Shown: positions 1 through 12,860, counted from the first letter of the stretch. The stretch: DNA of 64,000 nt from Cristatella mucedo (GCA_009760855.2 WPIO01000103.1:298001-362000); one strand, 5' to 3'. The notes: generated by a model from the letters alone, not told the origin. Program-made: numbers and translations.

Positions 1-540
1 TAATAATAACCATAATAATAGTGCATTTGATATAGCACCCTCAGAGAACTCAATCTCATTCTTGGCATTTTACATTTGCTGCAAAGGAAGCACGATAGAA
101 TAGTTAGTGGTAGCATGCTAAATAAACAACAAGAATGCCGTGGTTAGGGGTGCAATGCACAGGTTCAGCATGCAAGTGTGGTTAGTGGTAGCAAGCAGCA
201 GTGTGTCAGCACCTATATGTCAGCACATACAGGACGAATCTCGGGGATTCTCTAACTAACTTGTGATAAATAGATGCATTTTTGGTTTGTTTTTAAATGT
301 GGCCATGTCAGGACATGTCGCGACGCGGGTCGATAGTGTGAGTTCCAGGCTTTGAGAACATACGAACTAAAGGCGCGGTCTCCAAAATATTTGGGATTTT
401 TACAAGGTATGGGTAAACAGTTAGATTCCGAAAAGTGAGTGATACAGTACTTAGTATGGTGGGGTTGTAGATCTGATAGGTAGTCTGGAGCTAAAGAATG
501 ATGGGACCTAAAAGTGAGTGACAAAACCTTGAAGTCGATG
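1..540 (-). mobile_element. LINE-A 3' fragment (non-LTR retrotransposon)
   Basis: On the minus strand this runs from the conserved C-terminal end of a reverse-transcriptase polyprotein through a 3' UTR to the LINE-A terminal hairpin and an ATT-rich tail, which appears here as TAATAATAA at the window edge. The same order recurs at 40427, 43905 and 60075. The copy is 5'-truncated and the protein part carries stops. Confidence 0.8.
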
Positions 541-779
541 GCTTCACACTATATCACTGACACTTACGACACAAGTCACTTAGCTGCACCCTTGACCAAC
601 CTCAAATATTTTGAAGCCTTGCCTTTAGATCCTATACTCGCAAATCCTGAAGCTCGCTCCGATCAAAGTCTCGATCTCACCTGACTTTCCTATAGTTAAA
701 GAAAAGTTTAAGCGATTAATGTAAGATGAACCATGAAATTTAAATTAGTCCATGTATTTTTGACATACCTTCTCGACTT

Positions 780-1350
780 CAGTGAGTCACTGCTTACTGG
801 TCTATCGGCGTATGAAATCAGGCGCTAACAGCCGGTGCAAAACTCTTCAGCCAGGCTTGTCTGTCATGAGTGTCGCTGTTGCCACATCACACCATTTCCC
901 ACCGACCTGCACTGGCTCCCAGTCAGGCAACGCAAGGAGTTCAAGGTTCTGTCATTCACTTTCAGGTTCCTTCATTCTTTGGCTTCAGTATGCCTATCAG
1001 ATCTACTCCCCATCAGGCTACGCTTCGTACCACCTGATTTTCGGAATCTAATCGTTTACCTATACCTTACTCGAACCTCAAGTCCTTTGGAAATCACGCC
1101 TTTCGCTCGTATGCTTCCAAAACCTGGAAATCACTTCCGAATTGCACCACGACATCCCCTGACCTGTAGACATTTTTAAAAGTAAGAACGAACCTACTTG
1201 TCACAACATTTAGTGGGTCCGTGTTACTCGTCCTTTGTGAGCTTAAGTGTGCTGACACTGTGCATGCTGCCACTAACCATATTTGCATGCTGACCCTGTG
1301 CATGCTACCTCGAACCATGTTACGCTTGTTGTTCATTGAGCATGCTACCC
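780..1350 (+). mobile_element. LINE-A fragment
   Basis: Degenerate copy of the LINE-A reverse-transcriptase C-terminus (CRERRSCHITPLLADLHWLP-type region, split over frames) followed by the characteristic 3' UTR with repeated GCATGCTGCCACTAACCA-like words. The terminal hairpin is lost after about 1350. Confidence 0.75.
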
Positions 1351-2469
1351 TCAGTTGCTGCAGCCAGCCACTGGGAGCAGACTTCGGTCTCGTTACACAC
1401 TTAAAGGCAGTCTTATGAAGGCCTTACAAGTCGGCCTCGCTTTTTCTGTTCTAACGAAGGATGATTGATCCCGTTCATAGGTAGCCGCAAGAGCAAAAAC
1501 ACAATGCACAAAGTATGCTCACCTTTTGCCAGTCTCACTGCACAGCCAGCGGATACGTATCACTGGCCTGCTCGAATTCTGACAATGCAGTGCTCAATGC
1601 TCACTATATCGTCCAGCTCGTGATCACGTGAGCTCTGCCAGCTTTTGAACGTTGCGCACTGCTCTCTTCACCACCGCCCGTGGCTTTCTTTATGTCAGCA
1701 CTTAAAGTAAGGCCCAGTACACCGGTCTCATCTTTCTGTGCATAACTGCACGTCGCCTAAACGTGATGCTTCGTGAGCAGACGCTTGTGCAGGCCCATGA
1801 ATTGACGCGTTGCTGATATATCCGACTTTTGCTCGAATAGCAGAGAAGAGAGCCATCATCCGGGTGATTCTAGATTAGCTTACAGTTTAGCAGATATCCT
1901 GATGGACCCGAACGTTGGCACACGGGGTCTTCTCTCGGTGTGTGTTATGATGTTGCTAACGGAGCAAGCAGTCTAACAAAGCATGTTGCTCTTGTACGAG
2001 GCGCTGAAGTTCATGCGACCTGACATATAATTCACACCTTCTTCTAGCCTTTCTGTTGTCCTTGCATAATTGCCTTGCACTGTGCTTACACTTCTAGAGG
2101 ATTTTGAGAACCTAATATTTGAGCTACAATGTGGGACAGAGGCAGAAACCTAAGGTGCGCCGGTCGGGTTTTGAAGTCGGTCCGAACAGCTAATCGTAGT
2201 ACTCGAGTAATCTACAAAGCGATCGAGCCGACGACTTGAACGGTAAGACCTTCACCTCCACCTTCTGCTTTCGCCACTCAGCTGTGAAATGTCACGTGTC
2301 CAGCTCAGACGCGGGCTTTCAACGCGCATCGCTGCGGTGTTCGCCACGAAAGACATGAAAAGAAAACTACGACGACAGCTCTATCTACTCGGTACAAAAC
2401 CAGCCAAAGTGTATCCCACGGTAATTACACAATAAGCACTGACTCGTAAAGAAAACGATCGCGTCAGCG
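1351..2469. other. No recognisable gene or repeat
   Basis: I see no coding region, splice-bounded homology, terminal repeats or known repeat family here. Short open frames look random. Confidence 0.5.
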
Positions 2470-4728
2470 CAGGGATGCGAAAACTTTTTGACTCGAGGGC
2501 CACAATGGTTTCTAAAGTTTGACAGAGGGGCCGTGCCAGAATAGGAGACTGGTGTGCTTGCGTTAACAAATATAAATCAAATGTAAAAACCATTACATGG
2601 AAAGATTTGGCCTTTAACAGGCAGCAAAACACCATTGTGCTTAGTTTATTGTAAAAATTGTTTTACAAATATATTAATTTAATAACTTAGTAATAAACTC
2701 ACATTCAGATTCAGTGGGAACGATGTTGTTGGTCTCCCTTTTTTGGAAGTGCATCAATGTCTGACGTTGTATTTGTTGTGGCAATTCTCAAGATAGATTC
2801 GAGGTTTTGGTCAGTTAACTTGGATCTGTGACGGGCTTTGTTGATGTTCATGACGCTGAATGTCTGTTCACACACATAGGTTGAGCCAAACAACGTCAGC
2901 ATCTTCGGTGCCATTATCCGGAGGTTTGGAAACGTGGCTTTGTTAAGTAAAGCATAAAAGTCATTCGGTTTAGGAGAGGTTAACTTCTCCTTCAATACAG
3001 AGTCAGACGGAAGATATATCAGTTTTAACTGCAGCTCCTGTGGTGCTGTTTCAGGGTCTTTTGACAGGGGACAGGACAACAGCTGGAGTGACTTTTGAAT
3101 TTTTTCAAAGTCACAGAAACGACGGTAGAATTCTCCGTGCAGGTCGTCAGTGATTTGCTGTATTTCTGCGCGTTTCGGGTCGCCTCTTTCTGCATGGCTA
3201 GTGTGGGGAAACGAGTGACAGATTTGTTTGAAATTTGCCTGGATAAAAGAGTCAGCTTGGATTTGAAGGCCATAACATTGGTGTACATGTCGTGCACAAA
3301 TTGATCTTTCCCTTGTAGCTTGGTATTCAGCTCATTCAAGTGCGAAAGTATGTCCACAGAAAACGCAAAGACACAAAGCCAGTTCCTACCACTTATCTCG
3401 GGAGATTCGTCGGATCTCCCCATTAACTCCAAAAATGCAGTGATCTCCTCCTTTAGCTCCCACACTCTTTGAAAGACATTGCCTAAACTTAGCCAGCGCA
3501 CACAAGAGTGGTAAAGTCAGTCCTGGTGATCTGCATTGGTTTCTTCTAGGAACGCAATAAATTGACGATGCTGAAATCCCCTTGATCGTATAATTTTAAC
3601 AAGTTTTACGACTGGATTCACGACGTGATCTAGCTGCACTATAGACTTATCCAGAACTTTCTGATGAATGATGCAGTGAAGGAAAATAACATCCTGATCA
3701 GGATTTTCCTCTTTTACTTTTTCATGTAGTCTTTTTAGCAGCGCAACGTTTTTCCCAGTTAAATTTGGCGATCCACCCGTGGTGACATTAACCAGTTCAC
3801 TCCAAGGTATCTTCATTCTCTCGATGACAGCCGACACCTGGTTATACAAGTCATCTCCCCTCGTTTTTCATTTCATGGACTCCATGGTCAAAAATTCCTC
3901 TCTGATCTCAAAACTGTCCCTAATCCGTCGGATAAAAATTAGGAGCAGAGCACTGTCTTTTAAGTCGTTACTTTCATCCAGCGCTAGTGAATAAAACTTA
4001 AAGGACTCCGCCTTTTTTTAATTTGCTGGTTATATCTTCGTCAATCAATTCCACGCGGCACGGTGAGTCACAGTTATGCGTGATCAACTGATTTTTTTAA
4101 ATTTGCCTTTGCTCTCCGGACAAAAGAAACCTGCTGTCTCAACAAGGCATTCTTTTAAAAATACAACTTCGGAGAAGGCTTACTGGCCTTTGCTAATTTG
4201 AATACTAGCAAAAAACTTGCCTTAGTACTTGACTCTTGAATTGCAGTTTGTCTGTGAAAAAGGTTTTGCGGAGTGTGTAAATTAGCCGTCAATCTCTGAG
4301 CTGTAGCTACCCGTTCTTGTGGAGACTGTTAACTGACGTAGTTAGCATGTTTTGTGGCAAAATGACGGCTGATGCTGTATTCTTTAAAAACTGCTACAGT
4401 TTCTATATATTCAGTTTTTATATACAGTTTCTACAGTTTCTTGGAATATCAGAAATAAGGCTGTTGATCGGACTGTTGATCTGTTGACTGTTGACTGATC
4501 TGTTGATCAGTGGAAAAAAATGTTGTTGTCCATTCTTTATTCAAGATTCGGCACTCACTGTCTACTTTTCTTTTCTTCGGTCCGCTTACTATTACTGAAG
4601 GGCTGAAAGTACAAAGCGACAAAATGAAGTAAAGAGTAACCGTAATGCATCACAGCGTTCGGCGGGCCGGATTGAAAAGCCCAACGGGCGTCGTATATGG
4701 CCCACGGGCCGTAGTTTTCCCATGTCTA
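2470..4728 (-). mobile_element. hAT-family DNA transposon relic (GTF2IRD2/Charlie-type)
   Basis: The left end begins CAGGGATGCGAAAACT and the right end, read on the minus strand, begins TAGACATGGGAAAACT, giving degenerate hAT-type terminal inverted repeats of about 30 bp that both contain a GGGCC word. The flanks CGTCAGCG (2462-2469) and CGTTAGCT (4729-4736) agree at 6 of 8 positions, as expected for a decayed 8-bp hAT target duplication. The interior encodes a broken transposase on the minus strand. Confidence 0.75.
2711..4130 (-). pseudogene. Broken hAT transposase, GTF2IRD2-like
   Basis: Read on the minus strand, the segments follow the order of the hAT transposase found in GTF2IRD2/ZBED5-like proteins. 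Near 3990 is a YSLALDES-type catalytic block. At 3849-3517 is a block with TTGGSPNLTGKN and FLHCIIHQ. At 3501-3025 is a block starting MRWLSLGNVFQRV. At 3079-2711 is the C-terminal dimerisation block with FGSTYVCEQTFSVMNINKARHRSKLT. The blocks lie in different frames with stops between them, so this is not a working gene. The family moves DNA by cut and paste; this copy is a fossil, since both its frame and its terminal repeats have decayed. Confidence 0.85.
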
Positions 4729-4894
4729 CGTTAGCTCGTGATAATTGGGCTAACCAATCTTAAACTTTATTGTGGCCGCTGTAGTACAAACTGGAGTGTG
4801 CGAAAGCAGGAAGCCGTACGTAACCCTAAAGAGATCGTTCAATGGCGGCGCTTGCCTTTCGCGACAGTCCCCGAACGGAGGCCTTTCCATTATA

Positions 4895-5455
4895 CAGCTC
4901 AATGCGACGACGGCGGCAGCATACACTGAGAGGTTTGACCATGTGTCTTCTTTCCTGAAATAACTTGAATGGCTTGCTGATCAACGGATACGGAGAAAAG
5001 CTCTTGAAATGACTCACCAGGCCCGCCACGGCTTGGCTCTTTCGTGCCTAGCTGAACTGCTGCTCCAGTTTCAGCCTCCTCGTGCCCCAGCGGGTTCTGT
5101 ATGGACGATAGATTAGCTGCTCCACTCCTTAAAGACAGTTGGCGACAGAAGCTTTTGTTTTGCATGTCCTAGACTGTGGAACTGACCTCCGCAATCCTTA
5201 AGAAATGCCATCTACTTTCCTTCTGCCTCCTATGGCACATTCTTTCCATCCGTCCTGAGCTGCTACTTCCATGTTACTCACTACCTCAACTGCTCTCCTG
5301 ACTCAGCTGTTTTTCTCACTTCCTCTTTGTTGCTTGAGATGAAGTCGGATGGCTACCGAATGCGTACCGGAAGCCACTTGGGCTCTCCTGTGTAACTCCC
5401 ACATAGTTTTGTGGCTTTGCGGAGTTACAGACGGAGATTAATTACTTTACATTAA
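4895..5455 (+). mobile_element. LINE-B 3' fragment
   Basis: Degenerate version of the LINE-B reverse-transcriptase C-terminus (HGLALSCLAELL, QFQPPRAP in shifted frames). It is followed by the LINE-B 3' end: TAACTCCCACATAGT, TTTGCGGAGTTACAGACGGAG and a decayed ACATT tail. Confidence 0.75.
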
Positions 5456-5464
5456 AGAATTCAA

Positions 5465-6260
5465 AGTATAAGAGTGCTGGGAGGGATCAAAGCACACATA
5501 TAACTGGGTATCATTTGCATAGAAGCGAAAGGCTATACTGTGCTAGGCGATCACATCGGCAAGAAGGAGCATATAAACTGTGAAGAGAAGCAGACCATGC
5601 GCAGAGCCCTGAGGTACCCCATACTTGGTGACTCTTCGGATGATCTTTTTCCGTTCGCTTAAACACTCTGGAGTCTCCTACTGAGATAAGACTTAAAGCA
5701 TCTTAGTGCAGTGCCAGTCGTGTCCAGGCGAGATGACAGGCGCTCTAGAAGGACTTGCTGATTGAATTACACGCTGCCGAAAGATCAGGCAAACAAGCCG
5801 AGAGACTTTACCTAAGTCTGCATTCCTTGAGAAGGTCGCTGTACACCTGAAGCCAGCGCTGACTCTGTGGAGTGATGAGCTCTAAAACCAAACTGGTACT
5901 TGCTCGCTAGGTGTGAAGTTTCAATGTAAGAGTTTAGCTAGTCTGCCACAAATCGTTCCAGCGTCATTGATAGGAACGGTAGAAGGAAGACTAGGCAGAA
6001 GCTGCTCAAGGAAGTGCTTTGGAGGATTCTTGATCAGCGAGCGTTCCGCCAGCACGTTCACGGTCGGTTTTTCAATGTAGATTGTTCTCAATATAGGGCT
6101 ACCATTTTTTAAGGGATGGGCAATGATGCATACACTGAACGCTGCAGTAGTTCTAAAGGGCGATTGCAGACCGGTGATTTTCTTTAGTCTCGGGGACTTG
6201 GTGTCGGACAGCTCGTCTTCGTCGGCCGGCCGGCTCGGGATCTCCACACTGTGCAAAGCA
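5465..6260 (-). mobile_element. LINE-A reverse-transcriptase fragment
   Basis: On the minus strand this matches the central and upstream RT region of the LINE-A copy at 40427-41883: the words around the polymerase domain and the stretch equivalent to the 'RPVSLLPFLSKTVERVV' pre-RT block are recognisable but full of frame breaks. No 3' tail is attached. Confidence 0.7.
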
Positions 6261-7244
6261 ATTCGTTTTCAGACATCGCGAGTCCAAACGGGCTTTAGTC
6301 CGGCGGCTTGCGTTGAGCTTGTGGCTTCAGCCTCTACCTCAATGTCAGCTTTCATTTTGCCCCATTGAACTTGTCTTTTGGCTTTGGTATATTTCGCATG
6401 CATACCTGTGCATGATTCATTGAATGGCACTAGTAAGAGGTCAAGCTAACCAGCAGCTATAAGTTTATTTAAGTTTGCTTTGGTACGTTAGTCTAAGCTT
6501 GATACTCCTTTACTTCTGCATACCTGATAGCGTGCAAGTTACTAACCCATAGGTAATCATTCCTTTGCAGTGAGTTTAAAGTGCCTGGATAGAGATTAAG
6601 TTCTCCTGCTGCGTGCTATACGAACTATGTAGTATTATTGTGATCATTATTTCAACTCGTACGCGGCCACCGGGCAGAACAGCTTCAGTTATTGCAAGCA
6701 ATCTTAGTATTACCAATATTTATGTTAGCAGGACTAGTAAATTCACTCTCGCGGTTCACAGTGACATGATAAGCCGCTGCTGGTCAGTGCTAATTTTGTA
6801 GCACCACCAGCAAGCTTGTGTAGATGCTTCCATAAGCGACCATCTCAAAGCCAAAGCCATTACAACTTGAAAGTGAATCGTGCGGAACCAACAGTGCACC
6901 CAATTTAGCACTTCATGATTTCATAGCTCACCAATAATTATAAAATCAAAGCTTAGTAGGAACTAATTCTCCGTGACGACCATTGTAGCTACTTGCAAAG
7001 ACCGATGAAAAATCACAGAATATCACAATTTCAATTTTGTTTGCGAAGCTTAAAGGTTAAAAAATCAAGTTTCGTTCAATTGAGCTTTTAACTGTAATGC
7101 TTATTTTTGGCCAAAAATTAGCTTTATAACGTAGTTATTTTTTTAAACTAGGGTTTTCAGCTAAAAGCATTATTAGAGAAAATATTCTTTGTTAAAAAGT
7201 CACGGTGTCCGGTTACCCTGCCGCCTGTGGTTGATGTATTCTAT
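6261..7244. other. No recognisable gene or repeat
   Basis: AT-rich sequence without a convincing open frame, family match or terminal repeat. Confidence 0.45.
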
Positions 7245-9127
7245 ATCAAGAGATGCAGTATTCTGCTTTTGATGTAAGCTGTTCAGTAAGAAGGATGGCA
7301 TCTCGTTCATGCAAGAAAGTGGCTGTAAAGATCGGAAAAATCTCTACAATTTTGTCCTCATATGAGAAAATTCCATCACATGTAGAAAGTTATCAAGCTT
7401 GGAGGGAATTGGAAATGCGGCTAGCAGAAGGAAAGACATCAGATGAGACAATTGAGCAGAAAATTAAGCAATAAGAGGAATATTTTAAACACGTCTTGGA
7501 GCGCCTAATTGCTTTAGCGAGACTACTTGGAACTCGAAATTTAGCATTCCGTTGATCAAATTAAAGGCTCTACGCACATAGGAATTGACATTTTCTCAAA
7601 TTTGTTGAGCTTCTGGCCCTCAATGATTCACTGATGATGCTTCGCAGGGCTACTTCCAAAGAAACTTACATACATTATCTCGGCAAAGACATTCAGAATG
7701 AATTAATACGAGATTTAGCCTCTCCGATAAAGCATCAGATTACAGAAGCAGCCAAGTCAGCAAAATACTATTCAACTATCCTCGACTGTAAACCAGATGC
7801 AGCCACACTGAACAGGTGACTATGGTTATTCGTGTTGTTCACCTAAGTGTAACCGAAGCGCTAATCATAGAGCAATTTCTTGGTTTCATCCCGTTACAAG
7901 AGACCTCTACGTAATTTGCAGAGCCCACTCCCTGAATATAGTTGTAAATAATGTAGCAAAGAGTAACCAGGAGGCTGTGAATTTCTTTGCTTTGGTGATT
8001 ATTCAATTTTGTCTCAGAATTTACTCGGCATTTGGGAGTACTCAAAAGTCACATCACTGATCCCAGACAGATCATAAGGTAAAACGGATCAGTGAAACAA
8101 GATGGGAAAGTAGGATTGATGCTCTAAAACCGCTGATACAAGCTTGAAAAAGTCTGTGATGATGTATGAGGATGCGAGCCAGAAAAGGTTGGGTGGGTGG
8201 AGCTATGACGGGATCTGAAAAACAAGCACTGGCTAATAGCGTGGCAATATTGCTGTTTGTAGTATCGCTTCTTACCCGGTACAACTTTTTTTTAAGTCAC
8301 TGTCACCAGCAAATTTCTACAGCAGGCATCAAATGACTTGAGAATGGGAGCTAATCAGCTGGAAAACACCAGCAAGTACATTAGTACTCTTCGAAATGGA
8401 GAGAGCTTCGATAAAATATTGGCGGATGCGACACAAATGGCTAAAGAGTCGGAGATTGAACCCACTTTGAAGCAAATTGAAAATTGAAAAAGAGAAGGCA
8501 GTTTGATTATTAAGCACAGGTGGGCCTCTACATAATTTCAAGGAGAGCTATGAGTTTAACGTTTACTATTTTGTTCTAGATGTGGCGGCAGAATCTATAA
8601 CAGAAAAGTTCAATCAGATTCAACAAGACAGCACATTGCTCTGGTTACTGCATGATATCTTCAAGATTTCCGACACACCTACCAAGGATATCCTTAGTAA
8701 GTGCAAGTCACTGGTGGAGTCTCTTACTCATGGAGAAAGCAAAGGTTTAGACGGACAAGAACTGTGTGGGGAGCTGCCAGCGATTGTCGGGAGGTTTCCT
8801 CAGAATATGAATCCCAAGAGATCTTACAATTTCTGTTGCAGTATAACTGGGTAGAAATTGTTCCCAATCTTTCATTGGCACTCAGAATTTAGATTGACCT
8901 TGCTAATTTCAGCGGCCGATTTAAGATGTTTCTCAAATTTTTTTGAGATGTGCTCAGATGTTTTTCAAAATTGAAATTATAAAACATTAGCTTCGTTCAA
9001 TAATGTTCCGAAAAGACTGGTTGGTTTGCCAACTATTTCTATTTAATCACATTTACCATCTTCTCTCGTCTTTAGAGAAATGGTCTGCGAGTTTGCCAAG
9101 AAAAAAGCAAGGACAGCCAAGTTGTGA
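7245..9127 (+). pseudogene. ZMYM/DUF4371-type hAT transposase relic
   Basis: Segments in family order on the plus strand: 7253-7474 includes the SHVESYQAWRELEMRLAEGKT block with following ERLIALARLLGTRNLAFR (one in-frame stop between). 7634-7819 has YIHYLGKDIQNELIRDLA and SAKYYSTILDCKPD, the catalytic-core start of the DUF4371 hAT group. 8095-8150 holds a 'TRWESRIDALKP'-like block. 8582-8854 continues the helical insertion domain, and near 8870 lies NLSLALRI. The reading ends at 9077-9127 with EFAKKKARTAKL and a stop. Much of the C-terminal dimerisation domain is missing between about 8890 and 9076. Many stops and shifts make it non-functional. Terminal repeats were not found. Confidence 0.8.
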
Positions 9128-9239
9128 ACACCAACTTTTACATTTCACGTTTTAATGCATCCACATATATTATGTTTGTATGTTTGTGAGTCTTTATTAT
9201 AATAAAAAATTACACCTCGTAAATTGAATTTTATTGCAT

Positions 9240-9850
9240 GATGGGCGGATAGGGTAGGGCGCGAGAGGGAAAGGAATTTGGCTGCAAGGCTAGTCTTTAA
9301 GTCCCAGAGGTTTGAGCGCGTGTCTTCTTTGCTAAAAGAGCTAGGATGGATGCCGATTGAGCAACAGATACAAAGCAAAGTTCTTACGCTGACCCACAAG
9401 GCCCGTAACGGCTTGGCTCCTTCGTACCTATCTGAACTGCTGCATCAGTTTCAGCCTGTTCGCGCCCTCAAGTCATGTGTAGACAATAAATTAGCTGTTC
9501 CATTCCTCCACTTAAAGACCTTTGGCGACAGAAGCTTTAGCTCTGCAGGTCCTAGACTGTGGAACTCGCTTCCACAATTCCTACGTAACGACAATTACTC
9601 TCCTGCTGCCGACTATGGCTCATCCTTTTCAGCGGTCCTGAGCTGCTACTTCCATGCTACTCACTACCTCAACTGCTCTCCTGACTCTGCTATGCTTCCC
9701 ACTTTCTCTTTGTTGCGTGAGACAAAGTCTGTTGGGTACCGAATGCATACCAAAAGCCGCTTAGGCTGTGAGTGCGCTATACAAAACTCCTGCGTAACAC
9801 CCACGTGTTCTTTATGACTTTGTGGAGTTCCAGACGGAGATACAAAGGAA
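9240..9850 (+). mobile_element. LINE-B 3' fragment with long RT C-terminal frame
   Basis: A 179-residue open frame at 9278-9817 contains the LINE-B polyprotein C-terminus, with ARLVFKSQRFERVSSLLKE, LTHKARNGLAPSYLSELLHQ and GPRLWNSLPQFLRND. These are the conserved 'thumb/connection' words found after the RT catalytic domain of CR1/Jockey-group LINEs. The catalytic domain itself is absent, so the copy is 5'-truncated. The 3' end has the family words TTGTGGAGTTCCAGACGGAGATAC. Confidence 0.85.
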
Positions 9851-9854
9851 GCCA

Positions 9855-10180
9855 GATATTTTATCTTTGACATACTGCCCCAAAATCCCTTGCACCTGCG
9901 CTGTAAGGGAATAATTCTCATAGGTAAGGTGGAGCAGGAGAATGAAGGGACCTAAAAGTGACTGACGGAGCCTTGAAGTTGATACGCTGCTTGATTGGGT
10001 GCCAGTGCAGGTCAGCAAGAAGTTGTGCGATGTGGAAACTGTGACACCCACGACAAGACAAGCCTGGTGCAGAGTTATGCACCAGCTGTAAGCACCTGAT
10101 AGCACAGGTCTGTAGACCAGCAAGTAGTGAGTTAGAGAAGTCGACACAAGATTTCACAAATGTATCAATCACCAAGTCCT
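9855..10180 (-). mobile_element. LINE-A fragment
   Basis: Antisense copy of the LINE-A RT C-terminal region, with readable pieces such as CVDFSNSLLAGLQTCAIRCLQLVHNS in broken frames. It abuts a plus-strand LINE-A copy at about 10185. Confidence 0.75.
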
Positions 10181-10184
10181 TCTT

Positions 10185-11480
10185 GAGCGCCTCTCATCGC
10201 GTTTTCGCATCACAGGCACAAGATTGAAATGGTTTAGGTCCTATCTCAGTGGGAGAGTATTGATTTGAATAGACAAAGATCATCCGATGAACCTCTAAAA
10301 TATTAGGTACCTCGGGGTTCTGTGCTTAGTAATGTTAATTTCACGGTATATACTCTCCCTCTTGCCGATGTGAGAGCCAAGCATTATCTAGGTTTTCGTT
10401 TCTATGCGAATGTCACTCAGTTGTACCTTGGCTTCGATCTCTCCCAGCCCTCCAGCAGGTCGAATTCCCTCAATCTCCCTTGCTGCATGTATTGATGAAA
10501 TCTGCACGTTGATGGCAGCAAACTTTCCTAAATTGAATAATGAAAAAACAAACTTAATAGTTATGGGCAAACCAAGTGTAATTCAGAAATTTAAAAAAGC
10601 TGACGCTCACATTCGGCTCTGCCAGAATATCTCCTACTGAATCGGCACGAAACTTAGGTGTCATGTTCCGATGTGACCTTTCATTAGTCGACCACATTAG
10701 CTCCACAGTCAAGTCTGCCTACTTTCTGCTACATAAAATTGCTAAAGTTCGGGCTGGTTTAGACAGGGATACCACATCTAAATTGGTCCATGCATTTGTG
10801 ATAGCCCGCCTTAACTTCTGTAACTTACTGCATGCTGGTCTACCGGTCTGTGCAATCAGGCAATTACAGCTGGTGCTAAACTGCAGCTAGGCTTGTCTGT
10901 CGTGAGCTTTGCTGTTGCCACATCACACTACTTCTCGCCGATATACCCTGGCTCCCAGTCAAACAGCGCATCGACTTCGAGGTTTTGTTACTCACTTTTA
11001 GGTCCTTCCATTCTTTGGCTCCACCCTACCTATTAGATCTACTGCTCCACCAGGCTGAGCATCGTACCACCCGCTTTTCGGAATTCAACTGTTTACCAAT
11101 ACATCGTCCAAATCTCAGATCCTTTGGTGGCCATGCCTGTAGTTCGTATGCTCCCAAACCCTGGAACTCACTCCCGGCCTGCATCACGACATCTCCTGAT
11201 TGGTCCAAATTTAAAAAGAAACTAAAAATGCATCTATTTATCACAACATTTATTGGGTCCTGAGATTTGTCCTTTACGTGCTTATGCGTGCAGGCACTGT
11301 GCATGCTGCCACTAACCACACTTGCATCCTGACCCTGTGCATGTCACCCCTAACCATGTTATTCTTGTTGTTTATTGAGCATAGTGCCACTAACCCTTGG
11401 ATCGTGCTTCCTTTGCAGCAAACGTGAAGCGCCTATAAAGGTATTGAATTCTCAAAGGACACTATATCAATTATACTATT
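10185..11480 (+). mobile_element. LINE-A, RT fragment to 3' end
   Basis: Contains, in broken frames, the RT palm region after the YADD motif (FYANVTQLYLGFD), then VHAFVIARLNFCNLLHAGLP, then a 92-residue frame with PPYLLDLLLHQAEHRTTRFSE and SSYAPKPWNSLP. The 3' UTR and a mutated terminal hairpin (GCGCCTATAAAGGTATTGAATTC) with ATT-type tail follow. In the YADD position it reads YANV, so polymerase activity is lost. Confidence 0.85.
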
Positions 11481-11489
11481 ATTATCGTT

Positions 11490-12860
11490 ATGGCCCAAAT
11501 TGGAAACAGTATCACTGTCTAAGCAAACCCAAATTTTAGCCGTGTTATTCAGCTGAAAGTAGGCAGACTTGCCTGTGGAGCTGGCGTAGTCGTCTAGTAA
11601 AAGGTCACGTTGGAACAGGACACCTAAATTGTGATCAGATGTAGCAGGATATCTGCTGGCAGAGCACATTCTGAGCGTTAAGCTTTCCAGTTTCTGAATC
11701 ACACGTGGTTTGCCCATAAACAGTAAGTTAGTTTTATCGTTATTTATTTGAAAAAGTTTGCTATCATTCATGCGTGAATCTTAGCAATACAAGCAGCAAG
11801 TAAGTTAAGGATACTCGACGTGCTGTAGGGATGAGAGGGATGAAAGCACAGCTACAACTGAGTGTCATCTGCATACTAGTGAAAGCCTAGACTGTGCTCG
11901 GCGATCGTATCAGCATGAAGGAGAGTATAAACTGTGAAAAGAAGCGGACCGAGTGCAGACCCCTTAGGTACCGCGTACTCCAGTGCTTCCTCGGATGACT
12001 ATTGTGCGGTCACGTCAACACTCTCTCGAGTCTCTCACGGAGAGACCACCTGAACCATTGCAGTGTAGTACCTGTGATGCCCAAACGAGATGGGGGTGGC
12101 GCTAAAGAAGAACTTGGTGACCGATACTATCCAAAGCTACCGACAGATCTGGCAGAACAAGCAGAGAAACTTCCCCAAAGCCTAAATTCCAAAGAAGGTC
12201 GTTATAAACCAGAAGCAAAGCTGACTCTGTAGAGTGAAAAGCTCTAAAACCAGACTGGAACTTACTAGCTGGCTGTGAAGTTTTAATTAAAGTGCTTAAC
12301 AGGTCTGCCACAACTCGCTCCACTGTCTTTGATGAAAACGGAAGAAGGGAGACTGGGCGGAAGTTTCTCAAGTTCTCTTGGTCTAGTGTTGCCTTCTAAA
12401 TTAGTGGCCCATCTAAAGCCTTTTTTAAATATGGCGGGACTTAACCTTAAGTTGAAGACATACTTATTATGTAAGTTATGCTTTGCAACAGCAGATCTGT
12501 GCATAGTAGAAGTAGGGCAGTGGGAAGAAGATTTAGAATACTAGTAGTCTTCTTTGAATGGGACGTTAATTTCATGATGAGGTCACTCGTGGCCTTCTTG
12601 AATATAGGCATTGGGGTGCTTCGCGGAATTGAGGGAGAGGAGTCCTGCGGCTTGTTATTGAAGTACGGTTTGTATCTCCAGGAATAAAGATGCGAATGGC
12701 AAATGCTGCTACTGCTGCATTCTACCGAGTTCCAGATTGGAAAACTCAAAAAGACGTCGACCTTTTTACATGCTGCCGTACACGGTGCTAGCGAACTGGT
12801 TGTACCAGGATGATGGAGGATGCTGGTACCAAGTGGCGGCTCGCCGCCCGACACTTGTAA
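11490..12860 (-). mobile_element. LINE-A pre-RT and RT fragment
   Basis: Minus-strand frames in order: 12854-12447 contains ILNLLPTALLLLCTDLLLQSITYIISMS (pre-RT). 12371-12102 contains MRNFRPVSLLPFSSKTVERVV and FHSTESALLLVYNDLL (RT blocks 1-2). 11771-11433 contains NNDKTNLLFMGKPRVIQKLE (after the palm). This is one of the few pieces here with the 5' part of the RT domain. Frames are interrupted. Confidence 0.8.
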
